52,297 nt of DNA from an uncultured Lachnospiraceae bacterium (lineage in GTDB: Bacteria; Bacillota; Clostridia; Lachnospirales; Lachnospiraceae): positions 1-52,297 of the forward strand of contig CANPTH010000030.1 of assembly GCA_947576945.1 (NCBI GenBank), read 5' to 3'. Positions within the stretch are counted from its first letter, which is position 1, and the number at the start of each line of letters is the position of its first letter. Under the pieces are notes generated by a model, which saw only the letters and a list, made by a program, of their open reading frames with translations, searched no databases and had not been told where the DNA came from. A program made the translations under genes and the position numbers. Of the stretch, positions 19,001 to 27,300 are shown in pieces.

Positions 19001-22000
19001 TTCTGACATAGACTACATACGCACTGCTCTCCAGTTCTTTAAAGCTAACCCACTGCCTGCATAGCTTGAGCTTTTTGTCATATCCCCTTGTTCCCCCGAA
19101 ATACAACGGCTCAATTGCAAATATATCCTGCCACTGACCATTCGTCATTTTACCGATCGCCTTTTCAAAGTCAGCGGCTTTCCACTTACCGGCGTCTTTC
19201 TTATTCGCAAGCTTTACAACATAGATTTCTCCGCGATATCCATTGTCAACCCTGGTAAACTGTACTTCTGCTGACATATCCTTCGGAATTACTTTCTTAA
19301 TGACAGGCGCCGTCACTTCTGTGACTGTCACTTTAGTCCTGGCAACTTTCACGCCTTTACCGGTAATCTCCTCGAATGTTTTGCCGTCTGCCGCAAGGCG
19401 TACCGGATATGCCTCGACATTCACTGCCGCCGGCTTCTTATTATTCGTTGCAAGCGCGGTGATCAGACCGGTTTCCGGATTAATGCTTGCATACTGGTTA
19501 CTTGTCGCACCGCCGCTGAGACGATATCTGATGCATATAACGTCGCCGAGCTGCGCTTTTGTGATCCTGACGTCAAGCTGCTGTTCCTCGCCTACTGCCA
19601 TCTTACTCTGCACTGCATTAAACGCAAGGGCTTTCGGCGCCACTGCTTTCTTAAGATCTGCCTCAGGTTTTGCATCTGTCAGATCAAGATTAAAGTTCTC
19701 TGTATAACCTTCTTCCCATGTAACGCTGAATTTCTTCTGCGGATCAACAACTTTTCCGGATTCATCCAGTTCTGCAGGGAAAAGAGCTGTCATGTAATAT
19801 CTGTTTACTCCCAGATCATATTCATACTCTTCATACGCAGCGATCACATATCCATTTGCAGCCTTAATACTGTTTCCGAATATGAAATTATTTTCTGCAA
19901 AGCTGCCATTTGTCCCAAATTCTCTGCAGAATTCACGCGGCGCGGCAATCGTTACCGCGATATAGTTCCTGTTCAACGGAATTTTCCTGCCGGTAACCAG
20001 ATCCTCAGTGACGGTTCTCCAACCACTTATCTGCGGATCCCATGCCATAAGGTCATATCCCTCATAAACAAACGGTATTCCTTCCCTCGGCACGATCCTG
20101 AAGGTACCGTCTTTATCCTTTTCCGTATAAACGGAAACCAGGCCCTGTACCTCATCGCCCGCTTGATCCATGAAGAACCCTGCCGCCTGTACCTCTGATT
20201 CTCCACGGATAACATTTGTCAGCGCTGTCGATTTAAATGTGAGAGTATAAGATGAATCATACTGTGCAAATACGCCATGCTCGTTGCTGAGTTTCACGTC
20301 ATATTTTCTGCCATATCTTACAAATTCACCCTCGTCAACCGGTTTGTTATCTTCATAGTACGCCGGTGTAAAACGGCCCTCATTCTGAGTATCCAGTATC
20401 GGATAACTGTCGGAGTACGAAATCCACTCACCCTCAACAGCATCCCACTTTTTACCATCGCCGCACTCGAACAGCCATCTGTCATCACTGCTGCCATCCG
20501 TGCCATCGGGAATCCTGCGGTTTTCTGCAACAGCTTTCGCACTGACATGCCAGTCCTCCAGCATCTCATAAATATACGTTCCTGCTGCCGCCTCTTCCTT
20601 CAGGATCGGTGTGATCTCCACATCCAGCGGCTTGATCTCAAACTCAAATTTGCCGTCTTTGTCCTCAAGTTCTACCCATCGATTGCTCCAGCTGTCGTCG
20701 GCTCTCAGCGGACCGTAAGTATCATTTCCCTCAAAGCTTGCAACCAGCGTATAGGTGCCGCCATATCTCACTTCTTCGGTAGGTATCCCTTCGTTGCCGC
20801 TGCTCTCGCTCCACGCCCATGCAACCTTTACGGCGCCTGCGCCCTCTCCGTTTACCTGGAGGTCTGTTGCCGGAATCTCTGCCCCGGTAGCCTTATCCGT
20901 CAATCTGACAAACCCTTCCGGAAGTGCATCTGCAATGGTTTTGCCATCATAGATCCTGTCGCCAAACAGTTTGCTTCTATCAACAACGATCGCGATTTCA
21001 CCTGCATCAAATCTGATATCGCCGAATCCTTCACCAATTTTATAGTGCTGCTGATAGTTCGTGTCCTCCTCATTCCACACCTCCATATTCCTGGTGGTAT
21101 AGTTGCTCCAGGACAAAGCGTACCCGGCTTTGTTTGTAACATACTCGCCCTTTGTATCTTTAATCAGACTTACAGGGTCATTAAGCCAGACTGCCGCCTT
21201 ATATATATAAGGATGTGTTTCATTCTTTATAAATGTGCCTGTTGATTTCTCCCACTCAGCGCTGTCCGAACCGTCAGCATTCTTCTTCCGGTTCATCGCC
21301 TGCCACTCTATATTCCTGGCCTGCCAGTCAAGGGGCTCAGCGCTGCCAGGGTCAAGTGCATTTTCATCATTACCGGGAATTGCATAGATTCTGTATCCCT
21401 GCCTGGTAAAGTTGCCTACGAACTCCCCGTATTTTGCATACTGTGTATCTGCTACCAGCATAAGTTCCTGTTTCCTGATCAGGAAATAAGCATCGCCCAC
21501 TGCCGGTGCATTCTTCGGAACGAGCGAGCTGTCCTTGTATTCAATATGCAAACGATAAATGCCCGCGTCATACGGGGATGTATAAGGATTGCAGGCATAC
21601 TCTCTAAATGAGTTTTCGAGCGCCGCCACTGCACTCTCTTTCCGCCTGGCAAAAGCCTCATCGGTCTCATCCGGATTCTTTGCCATACGAGTGAGTTCAT
21701 AATATTGATCCCAGCTTCCTCTTTGCCATGTGTATGCGATATCCTTGTGAGTGTCTTTAATGTCAGAAGTGACTACCGCCTTCTTGTAAGAGGCTCTGTC
21801 CGCAAACAGTGTGTTATCCGCATGAAAGATTGTCCATGCGGGATCATCTGCCGTAAGACCTGTACCGCCCATGCCGCGTCCGCCTTCTTTGTTGAACTCC
21901 GCGATGATTGCGCTTACATCCACTGTAGTCTTTGCCGCCTCACCAGGCGTCACTTCGAGCATATTCTTCTCATTATCAAGCGTATTACTGTCCGTTTTCA

Positions 22001-24008
22001 CCTTGTAATTACGGTTTGCAGAATCGGTTGCCTCTGTAATCGGCCTTCTCAAAGTCTCCAGGCCGCCTGCAGTGTATACGGCCTTATCGCCTGTAAATCT
22101 GATAAAATATTTATACTGCTTCTTATCGTTATCAGCCTTTAAATCCGCAGTACGGGAAAGCGCTGTCCACTCAGACCATTTCTGCTCTTCCGTCGCATCA
22201 GCCGGCCATTGTGCCTCCGGCAGCCTGGTTCTGGTTCTGCACATAAGCTCGAACACAGGGCTGTAATACTGCGTCACTTCCACTTTATCATCCGATTTAT
22301 CATATGACACACCGTAAAAATCTTTATCTCCAGCCGGAGCGTCGCTCTTCACAGCGCCTGCCAGCGTTGTGTCTGCCGGATCAGGCACGCGAAGTTCCGA
22401 GGCCGCTTCCGCCAGTGCTTTTCGAATGGCCTCCCGGGTCATTCCGGTGTTCAACTCGCCAACCTTCACAGGCACCAATATCACTTCGATCGGATCAATC
22501 GTAACCTTAACCGGATCACTGTGGCTCTTATCATATCGTCCGTCTACTCCCTCGTACACATATACAAGGTAGTATTCACCGACTTCCCCGACGCTTTCTT
22601 CTGTCATCAGTGTATACAATGCGCCCTGCCAGAAAAACTGTGTGATCCCATCGATTTCGCCCGCTGTCGGGAAATCAGTTATGTTCGTACCGGTCTCGAT
22701 CTTATTTATTTCTTTCGTATACCATTTAGGAACTGCCAGCTTATCGGCATCAGCCACATCATCGCCAAGAGGCGCAGCCTGGCCATCCGTTCCCACAGCT
22801 TTCACTACGGCGTTCAAACCATACTCCGCCGCAATCTCCGAAGCCTTATAGGTTTTACTTTTCTCATAGGTCTTAACAATCTCACTGCCGGGATTCCTGA
22901 TCTCCACATCAACCTTTGTCTGCAGGAGGCCATCAAATCTGACAAGATATTCTCCGCCCGTTACTTCGTAATTACCCATGGCAGCGGCATCGAGCGCCGC
23001 TTCTACCCTGACTTTATAATCACTGTCTTTACTAAAGGATATATCCTGCGTCTCAGCTTCATCGCCAACCTTATACACTTTGACTGTGCTGCTGTACTGC
23101 AGACCATCGAAATCTGCACTGCCGTCCTTTAACCTGACAGCTTTCCTGACATCCTCCTTGAAATCCTCTATTTTACTTCCGGCTTTCACTGATAAAATAT
23201 CATCTGTAAGCTCGATTGCCAGTTTCTTCGGCGTAATGTTGAAATACACAATACATTCCGCAACGCCGCAGATACCTTCCTGTGCCCTTGTCGTAAGGTG
23301 CAGCGCATAGCTGCCCACATTCTGAGGCGTTCCTGTCATCGCCGCCAGCGTCTCTGTACCATCCTCTGCCTTCTTTACCTCTTTCCATTCTAAGATAAGG
23401 TAATCATCCTTAAGTCCGGAAGCCGATTCACCATTTACCTTAATAACAGCCTGATCCTTTACTGCATTCATAACCTGGCCAAACCGATCATTTTCACTGT
23501 ATGATGTCATATAGACCAGTTTGTCTGCGCTATAATCACGCATGAACACATCCGACAGCGAGAGACTCTCACTGACAATAATTTCTGTAGATGCAATTGC
23601 GACCTGTGCATCCTGATCAGACTTTGCAGTATCCTCATCGGTTTCCTGACTATTTGATTCGGATTCTGCTTCAGTATCTGTTGTTTCTGTCTTACCGTCC
23701 TCCGATGCAGTATTGCCTGTCTCCGCGTCGTTTTCGGCGTCTGTTGTTTCCGTTTTACCGTCATCTGTTTCTGTTGTTTCGTCAGAAACACTCTCGGAAT
23801 CAGACGCTTCATTTGTATCATCAGACAAATCTGAGCCTGAGCCACCTTCAAGTGAAGCTGTCTCATCCATTTCCGGCTCTGCATCTGTCGTTGACACAAC
23901 TGCTTCCGGGTTTTCTGCCGCCAACGCTGTCATCGGCACTGACTGGAACACCATTGCCAAACTCAGCATGATCGGTAAAACCTGCTTAAGCAAGTTTCGT
24001 TTAAACAT
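13068..24008 (-). CDS. Giant secreted surface protein with Ig-like and beta-sandwich repeats (3646 aa)
   Basis: A Sec signal peptide (residues 1 to about 31, ending MTALA) is followed by an S/E/T/D-rich acidic stretch to about residue 150. Next come roughly 1300 residues of repeated Ig-like modules. The region from about 1460 to 2215 contains bacterial Ig-like (Big_2) and fibronectin-like units (LAFNAVQSKMAVGEEQQLDV; DTLTWKSSNTRVASV). From about residue 2245 to the end there are about 14 repeats of roughly 100 residues, each with a W/Y-x-x-F-x-A-P-x-x-G-x-Y-x-F core (for example WVQFTAPSYGEYTF, WITFQAPSDGTYTF), like pre-peptidase C-terminal-type beta-sandwiches. No LPxTG, S-layer or choline-binding anchor is seen; retention on the cell is unexplained. 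It is a paralogue of the gene at 24307. A role as adhesin or glycan-binding protein is inferred. SD GGAG before ATG 24008. Confidence 0.88.
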   Translation of the reverse strand: MFKRNLLKQVLPIMLSLAMVFQSVPMTALAAENPEAVVSTTDAEPEMDETASLEGGSGSDLSDDTNEASDSESVSDETTETDDGKTETTDAENDAETGNTASEDGKTETTDTEAESESNSQETDEDTAKSDQDAQVAIASTEIIVSESLSLSDVFMRDYSADKLVYMTSYSENDRFGQVMNAVKDQAVIKVNGESASGLKDDYLILEWKEVKKAEDGTETLAAMTGTPQNVGSYALHLTTRAQEGICGVAECIVYFNITPKKLAIELTDDILSVKAGSKIEDFKEDVRKAVRLKDGSADFDGLQYSSTVKVYKVGDEAETQDISFSKDSDYKVRVEAALDAAAMGNYEVTGGEYLVRFDGLLQTKVDVEIRNPGSEIVKTYEKSKTYKASEIAAEYGLNAVVKAVGTDGQAAPLGDDVADADKLAVPKWYTKEINKIETGTNITDFPTAGEIDGITQFFWQGALYTLMTEESVGEVGEYYLVYVYEGVDGRYDKSHSDPVKVTIDPIEVILVPVKVGELNTGMTREAIRKALAEAASELRVPDPADTTLAGAVKSDAPAGDKDFYGVSYDKSDDKVEVTQYYSPVFELMCRTRTRLPEAQWPADATEEQKWSEWTALSRTADLKADNDKKQYKYFIRFTGDKAVYTAGGLETLRRPITEATDSANRNYKVKTDSNTLDNEKNMLEVTPGEAAKTTVDVSAIIAEFNKEGGRGMGGTGLTADDPAWTIFHADNTLFADRASYKKAVVTSDIKDTHKDIAYTWQRGSWDQYYELTRMAKNPDETDEAFARRKESAVAALENSFREYACNPYTSPYDAGIYRLHIEYKDSSLVPKNAPAVGDAYFLIRKQELMLVADTQYAKYGEFVGNFTRQGYRIYAIPGNDENALDPGSAEPLDWQARNIEWQAMNRKKNADGSDSAEWEKSTGTFIKNETHPYIYKAAVWLNDPVSLIKDTKGEYVTNKAGYALSWSNYTTRNMEVWNEEDTNYQQHYKIGEGFGDIRFDAGEIAIVVDRSKLFGDRIYDGKTIADALPEGFVRLTDKATGAEIPATDLQVNGEGAGAVKVAWAWSESSGNEGIPTEEVRYGGTYTLVASFEGNDTYGPLRADDSWSNRWVELEDKDGKFEFEIKPLDVEITPILKEEAAAGTYIYEMLEDWHVSAKAVAENRRIPDGTDGSSDDRWLFECGDGKKWDAVEGEWISYSDSYPILDTQNEGRFTPAYYEDNKPVDEGEFVRYGRKYDVKLSNEHGVFAQYDSSYTLTFKSTALTNVIRGESEVQAAGFFMDQAGDEVQGLVSVYTEKDKDGTFRIVPREGIPFVYEGYDLMAWDPQISGWRTVTEDLVTGRKIPLNRNYIAVTIAAPREFCREFGTNGSFAENNFIFGNSIKAANGYVIAAYEEYEYDLGVNRYYMTALFPAELDESGKVVDPQKKFSVTWEEGYTENFNLDLTDAKPEADLKKAVAPKALAFNAVQSKMAVGEEQQLDVRITKAQLGDVICIRYRLSGGATSNQYASINPETGLITALATNNKKPAAVNVEAYPVRLAADGKTFEEITGKGVKVARTKVTVTEVTAPVIKKVIPKDMSAEVQFTRVDNGYRGEIYVVKLANKKDAGKWKAADFEKAIGKMTNGQWQDIFAIEPLYFGGTRGYDKKLKLCRQWVSFKELESSAYVVYVRNVSAVRTLADGSRVTESAAGTVKMFETTKAQVKGLAPYFEVTAEKTKQNPVRYYNKEDDTDGYIVELADKSAQLLVRGYFPEKPSNAAADSGDYSWFQLSLKAAEKALGVKLTDKYQDPKLTYYVTDGEGLKFDEKNKLKNPSKYVTINNKGKLTFKGVDKNGEVHVRVYVRADNGVNDYCDLTVTARPDTLTTKKVKTMKVGDAVRLADYLEYKQGKAKVPYHWSSNIEIRNWKEAEEAGFQIYQAAYNGDKHPSIDGELRKGEYIIIAARENSRCNLKFTDWLWKSGTDDKVQTEEKSISFSTSRLDPVKSLKTVYVDDRHITVNFAHAGHPEAFDIEVKDARGSVVYKKLAYRQWAMDNKISASMDSWIQNKQRSLLKNDLSARSFGHFRYFEKTRTYAYTISTEKLMRLSSYTISVTPVYEGQRAAKPAATKTKTTNIPASYENGDVVDPEIDFYGISIDHLDTYLTSGNTYTLVAENVEEHARQRGTDTLTWKSSNTRVASVKANPGSFSATLKAAQQGKTTITVTSRVTKKTVARYHIAVKAVGKGSGYGGDYETGGNDFYDDFIKTFDPYYEGRLEVLTVSHPVSVTTEDMLNSPSNDRTWVQFTAPSYGEYTFSCDNDFHIYYSIETGKSPYGNKIQTLRLEEGQKIYFKVRDTFTLSVSSYTDFTKLSTSYTKDKPLKVTRDMWVSFTAQEDNFYTFTGGIEKYEKQPLGSQIPVYTDQFESGMKTGETVFIKVRANSVLYVTKRDLSKTLAVGDAGASISFTKDNAQETQYLIFKADVTGDYSFTYSPSDEVDAAFLAVNDNTSYGDGDAVIAPKVNAMADTVEPAVPAGRTVKLFMEGGEAVVIAVTVRNPAAVTGDKKIDVTVKAATTAVKTLGSEQTVAGGTSQMFEYTIPDDKAAAVYTVAASENAAVEWYYSKTKKETGNSWESDTQLGEISEIAANYDSFTVQDGKVVKPVLTGRRSLNAGDKIYIKVTADGSADAKVTLTSVIDNKTFDASTPASVELGTKYGDAQWYTYTVRKAGYYEFQVKATAVPAEAAVQSVAVTHVDGAFSDRISNNPISFSNGTSGVTKLSAGDYVFKISAASAAAEGVRTTAVLSVKEIVPTAVAKGDTQVALAKDEVKYYSFKAAANDRYTIKWVPDAESGTAEAQYTTGSLADGFFDELPAVTTSSTNTCYIKLAQTGEKAVSGKLQVVADEKRFLTSGKEETFEIREDYGRIEYTFTTPEDSSLGYIVIVENTSGADESKGQTMPRITVQEGYDSIVSNLGKGKASKEKTDWNKARITKKISITAYGVTAPTATEAGINATGKIMIRPVTAQALSETADKILKADSKWYTCTIPADGRYLLDYTVGADQDKSSVAVSWYKRSNAGGRGSRIITEAYLEKGQELYVNVKAKSMIADAGVDVTLKAPAILQAAELTLTNGKAEVDVTIPEGRSDVYYTFKAPAYAKYTVNAENMNVRKYRPDKNGNDFYSNGSTLEKDEIILIKVSAAGKLIITQDMINELELDKAKEITLKKDESAAFVLPLFADGCYDFRVSDAKGLLVNADGILYKDTENRCYFAADVYREESGNGYEFTVKNPGEEEVKLTVTAGKLEPVELNPGTNDVPVTKDRISITQFSAPTDYWYVVSCSAGSKLVEAYGSAISETFVYKDDVLRGCLEYSGAEAAGTAQVTVSKLAPASAGGEKIALSLEAGESKWYAYKAAAAGEYTFAAPAVVDLECYNTLSSPHVSSYGSVKAGADAEIYIRVTNNSGTKVEGEGADVTVTCKAATELELDKPVSVTQSGYSYATFRAPENGFYRFSVTNGDYVYYGVNVWQGSIYGQSLYLIAKDTVVYLRLQSYAGNSEITVTRTGDATVLAHVDVPSGKYQWITFQAPSDGTYTFRSTNSNGDPKAWFFKNQDVGDNASSQTLNTISDRDGYGKSDDEGGNMNFMQAIDLKAGEIVYFAVGHYDLSAAISCDVYVTN

Positions 24009-24118
24009 TTCTCACCACTCCTTCCACTCTGTATGTATATTTAAGTACAATCCTACCGCTTTCATTTGTTTCATGGATGGCAACAAATGCAGCGATACAA
24101 TGTCTGCAATATACACTC

Positions 24119-24149
24119 ATAATACCCCCCCCCTGTATAAATAAGTCAA
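24119..24149 (-). promoter_or_regulatory. Promoter of the 3646-aa protein with a G9 tract in the spacer
   Basis: Minus strand: -35 TTGACT (24144-24149), a 19-bp spacer consisting of TATTTATACA plus nine G (24125-24133), and -10 TATTAT (24119-24124) directly abutting the G run. With 19 bp the promoter should be weak; loss of two G would give the optimal 17 bp. It lies about 110 bases upstream of the start codon, just after two terminator-like hairpins. Confidence 0.75.
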
Positions 24150-24160
24150 TACTTTGCCAC

Positions 24161-24206
24161 AAAAAAACTGCCCTGCAGAAGTATTATTACCTCCACACGA
24201 CAGTTT
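24161..24206 (-). terminator. Second terminator between the giant genes
   Basis: Minus strand AACTGTC ... GGCAGTT stem followed by seven T, placed directly before the -35 box of the downstream giant gene, so transcription of the two giants is insulated. Confidence 0.55.
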
Positions 24207-24221
24207 TCCTGAATGTTCAGC

Positions 24222-24258
24222 CAAAAGCAGCGATGGAACTATTATTCCCATCGCCGCT
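24222..24258 (-). terminator. Intrinsic terminator after the 2893-aa protein gene
   Basis: Minus strand AGCGGCGATGG / CCATCGCTGCT stem (one G-T pair) followed by TTTT, about 50 bases after the stop codon. Confidence 0.7.
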
Positions 24259-24306
24259 TCTGTCTTACATATTAAGCTTTATACCTTCGATTCGCACATC
24301 TGCATG

Positions 24307-27300
24307 TCAGTTAGCTGTGCTGCTGCTCTCTACCGTCAAAGTGATTCCAGTGACCTCCTGGTTGGACACCAATTTCAGATATACGGCTTCTTCCGCCGTC
24401 ATTTCGCATTCAGTTGAACAAGTCCCACTCACCGGATATACAGTACTACCGTAACCAGACATATTAAAACTCGTATACAGAACCATACTGTTTATCCCAC
24501 TGTTACTGCAGGAAAATTTATAGCTTCCGTCTGTATCAGAAATAACTTTCACAAACGTATAGAAAGCTCTGTTGTCTTCCGCCGTTGCAAGATTACTCAG
24601 CGTGACCGAAGAACCACTCGTAACATTGGCAATCTGAACTTCTCCCGACTTCCTGACTGTCAGCTTGTCTGCATTCGTTATATCGGCCAGCAATGATGAT
24701 GCTTTCACTTTAAGCCAGATCGTCTCTCCCTGGCTTAAAATCAGCTTGGGCTGTGAACCACTTGTAGCATATGACGTGTCATACAACTTCTTATATACAT
24801 ATAGATAAGAGTTTATATTGCCTTCCCCACGTGTTACACTGAAGCTATAACATCCATCCGCCTCTGCCGTAAAGGATACCCAGTTCTCAACCTCCGTCAG
24901 ATCCGCCGGTGCTGCTGTTGTCACAGCCTTATCGGTAGATGTCTTCTCAATTCTGATCCGGAATGGTATATCATCGGCTGCAGAACTATTGGAGGGATTT
25001 ACTTTAATAAATCTCTGATCTCCTGCATTAAGCGCAATAGTAGTATTAAAGCCTCCCTTCGACAAATCTATAATTCCTGAAGAATAACTGTTGCCGGTAA
25101 TGTCCCTGTAAATCTCGCTCTCTACAGACGCCTCACTACCAGCCGCCTCCATCTTCGGAAATACCACCGTATAGCTTCCTTTCTCCGGTGCGGTAAAGGA
25201 ATACCATACCGCCCTGCTGTTAGAGGCTGTTCCCTGCACTGCTTCGCCTCCTGTCTGAAGTGCAACAGGAGCTTCGCTGGTTTTTGCTACGGTAAACTTC
25301 ACATTCTTCCATGTAACAGGGGTATTGTATACTCTTATCTGCAGACAAACTTCCGTATCCCTGGATAAATACTGATCTGAGATCTTATATGTTCCATTCG
25401 TGTAAACAGACATATACCCAATATAGTTGTTCATATTATCAGCCTTATATAAGTATGCCTCTCCGCTGATACCACTTTCCGCGGCCTCATAAGAGAACGT
25501 ATAGAATCCGTCAGCCGGCGTCGTATAGTTAATATACATATAATCCTTCTTATTGTTGCTACTGAATGTATGCTCACTGATCGTACAGGAACCATCCTCG
25601 CCAAATTTCCGGACAGCATCCTTCTTGTCGACCCGCAATGTAACAGCGCTATAGCTCTGATTACTGATTCTAATATATAATTTTGAACTCAGTATGGAAT
25701 AGTATACTCTCTCAGAGGTCTGATAATCAGGCGTAGAACTCAGGTCCTTATTCACAAAATTCTCATCAAAGAATTCAATCCCATCATCGGAATAATTTGA
25801 CTTCCTGAACTCATACTGATCCATCTCCGCAGGTGTAAACTCAAACCACTTCTCATCCCCGCGGGGTATCGTTACAGAACTTCCCACTGCAAGCGCATCA
25901 AACTTTGCCTCCACAATCTGCACCGAACTATACTCTCCGTTCGCTTTCAGATATACCAGATCACCCTTTTTCAATTCATAGAAATACTTCTGGCTTTCTG
26001 CAGTTGTTGTATTGGGCGCCGCCTCCTTATCTGTACTTTGCTTATATACACTAAATATATTTACGTTGGAACTGCCTGCCTGTTTGAACCCATACAGCCC
26101 ATCATTCGGCGCGGTAAACACATACCACGCACCACTCTGCGTCCGGGACAGGGTTTCGTTCAGTTTGATAACAGTTCTGTTCTTAATATCAGACGCATTG
26201 GCGCTACCGGTCTTCTCCACGATTACACTGCCTGTAAATGGCCCGTCACTGCCGTCCAGCTCAATATTCCAGGTATACGGTTTATTACCATACTTGGTAT
26301 AACTGGTCCAGAACACTTTATCTCCCTTTTCCACTTTATAAGCCGTATACTTTCCTTCTTCTGTCAGGGTAACCTGGAAGCTCTTCTTCTGGCCTGTGCG
26401 CAGCTCCACCGGTTCCGCAACACCCACTGTCAGCTCTGTTACCACTTCCGGTTTACTATTGCTTTCACCGCGTAGATCTTCATTATCGCCATAATAATCT
26501 CTGCTGTTGTAAGCATCGCCTACTGTAGACACATAAACCGTCACTCTTGACACAACGCCTTTCAGAACCTTGGACTTCACTTCGATCACGGTCTCACCGT
26601 CTTTCAACGCTTTCAGTGTCGCGCTGTAGCCGCCCGGCGCTGCCTTGACAGTTGCTACCTTCTTATTGCTGCTGCTCCACGTAAGCGTATCCGTACCGGC
26701 TATCTGCGCCATTGTATTCAGCGAAACATTCTCACCGTCTTCTATCCTTATGCTGTAGGTATTACCGGATATAAAACGAGTCTCGGAAAGGTATAAGCCC
26801 TCATTATAAAATTTGCCTGACTCAATCTTACCCGTGAGCACGGAATCACACGCAGGTAATTTGGTCGTAGTCACCGCCTTCTTCACGACTTTGGATTTCA
26901 CTTCTCCAAACAACGCCGTCACCTGAATGTTATATTTGGATGTCTGCGTCAGAGACTTTATTCTATAAGTGAGTATCCATTTTCCATTGATCTTATCGGC
27001 GCGTCCCAGGCCATCTTTCTTCACAAAGTGTTCTGAGTCATGTTTCCAGTCGGCCTCAGGATCCCACCTATCAAGCCAATCGCCATTGCCCCAGTCGTCA
27101 TCCTGCCATTCATCATATCTGCTCCACGCATGGCCATCATCGCTCACAGAGGTACCACCATCACCGCTGAACGGGATATTCTCTACGTAGATACTTCTGA
27201 CCGTCCTTCTGGCATCCAGTATCTCGATGCGGTATGCTTCTGCAAACTGGTTCATCTCAAACTGTACATCGAAGCGGTTATCGATTACATTTACGGCCTT

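Noticed and set aside
24122..24133. Sequencing artefact explanation for the poly-C tracts
   Set aside because: The exact length could be miscalled, but both tracts lie precisely between -35 and -10 boxes with different flanks, which is unlikely by chance; kept as a finding with tract-length verification.
13044..24144. Many rightward frames opposite the giant genes
   Set aside because: They mirror codon patterns of the leftward genes, have no ribosome-binding sites and no recognisable domains.
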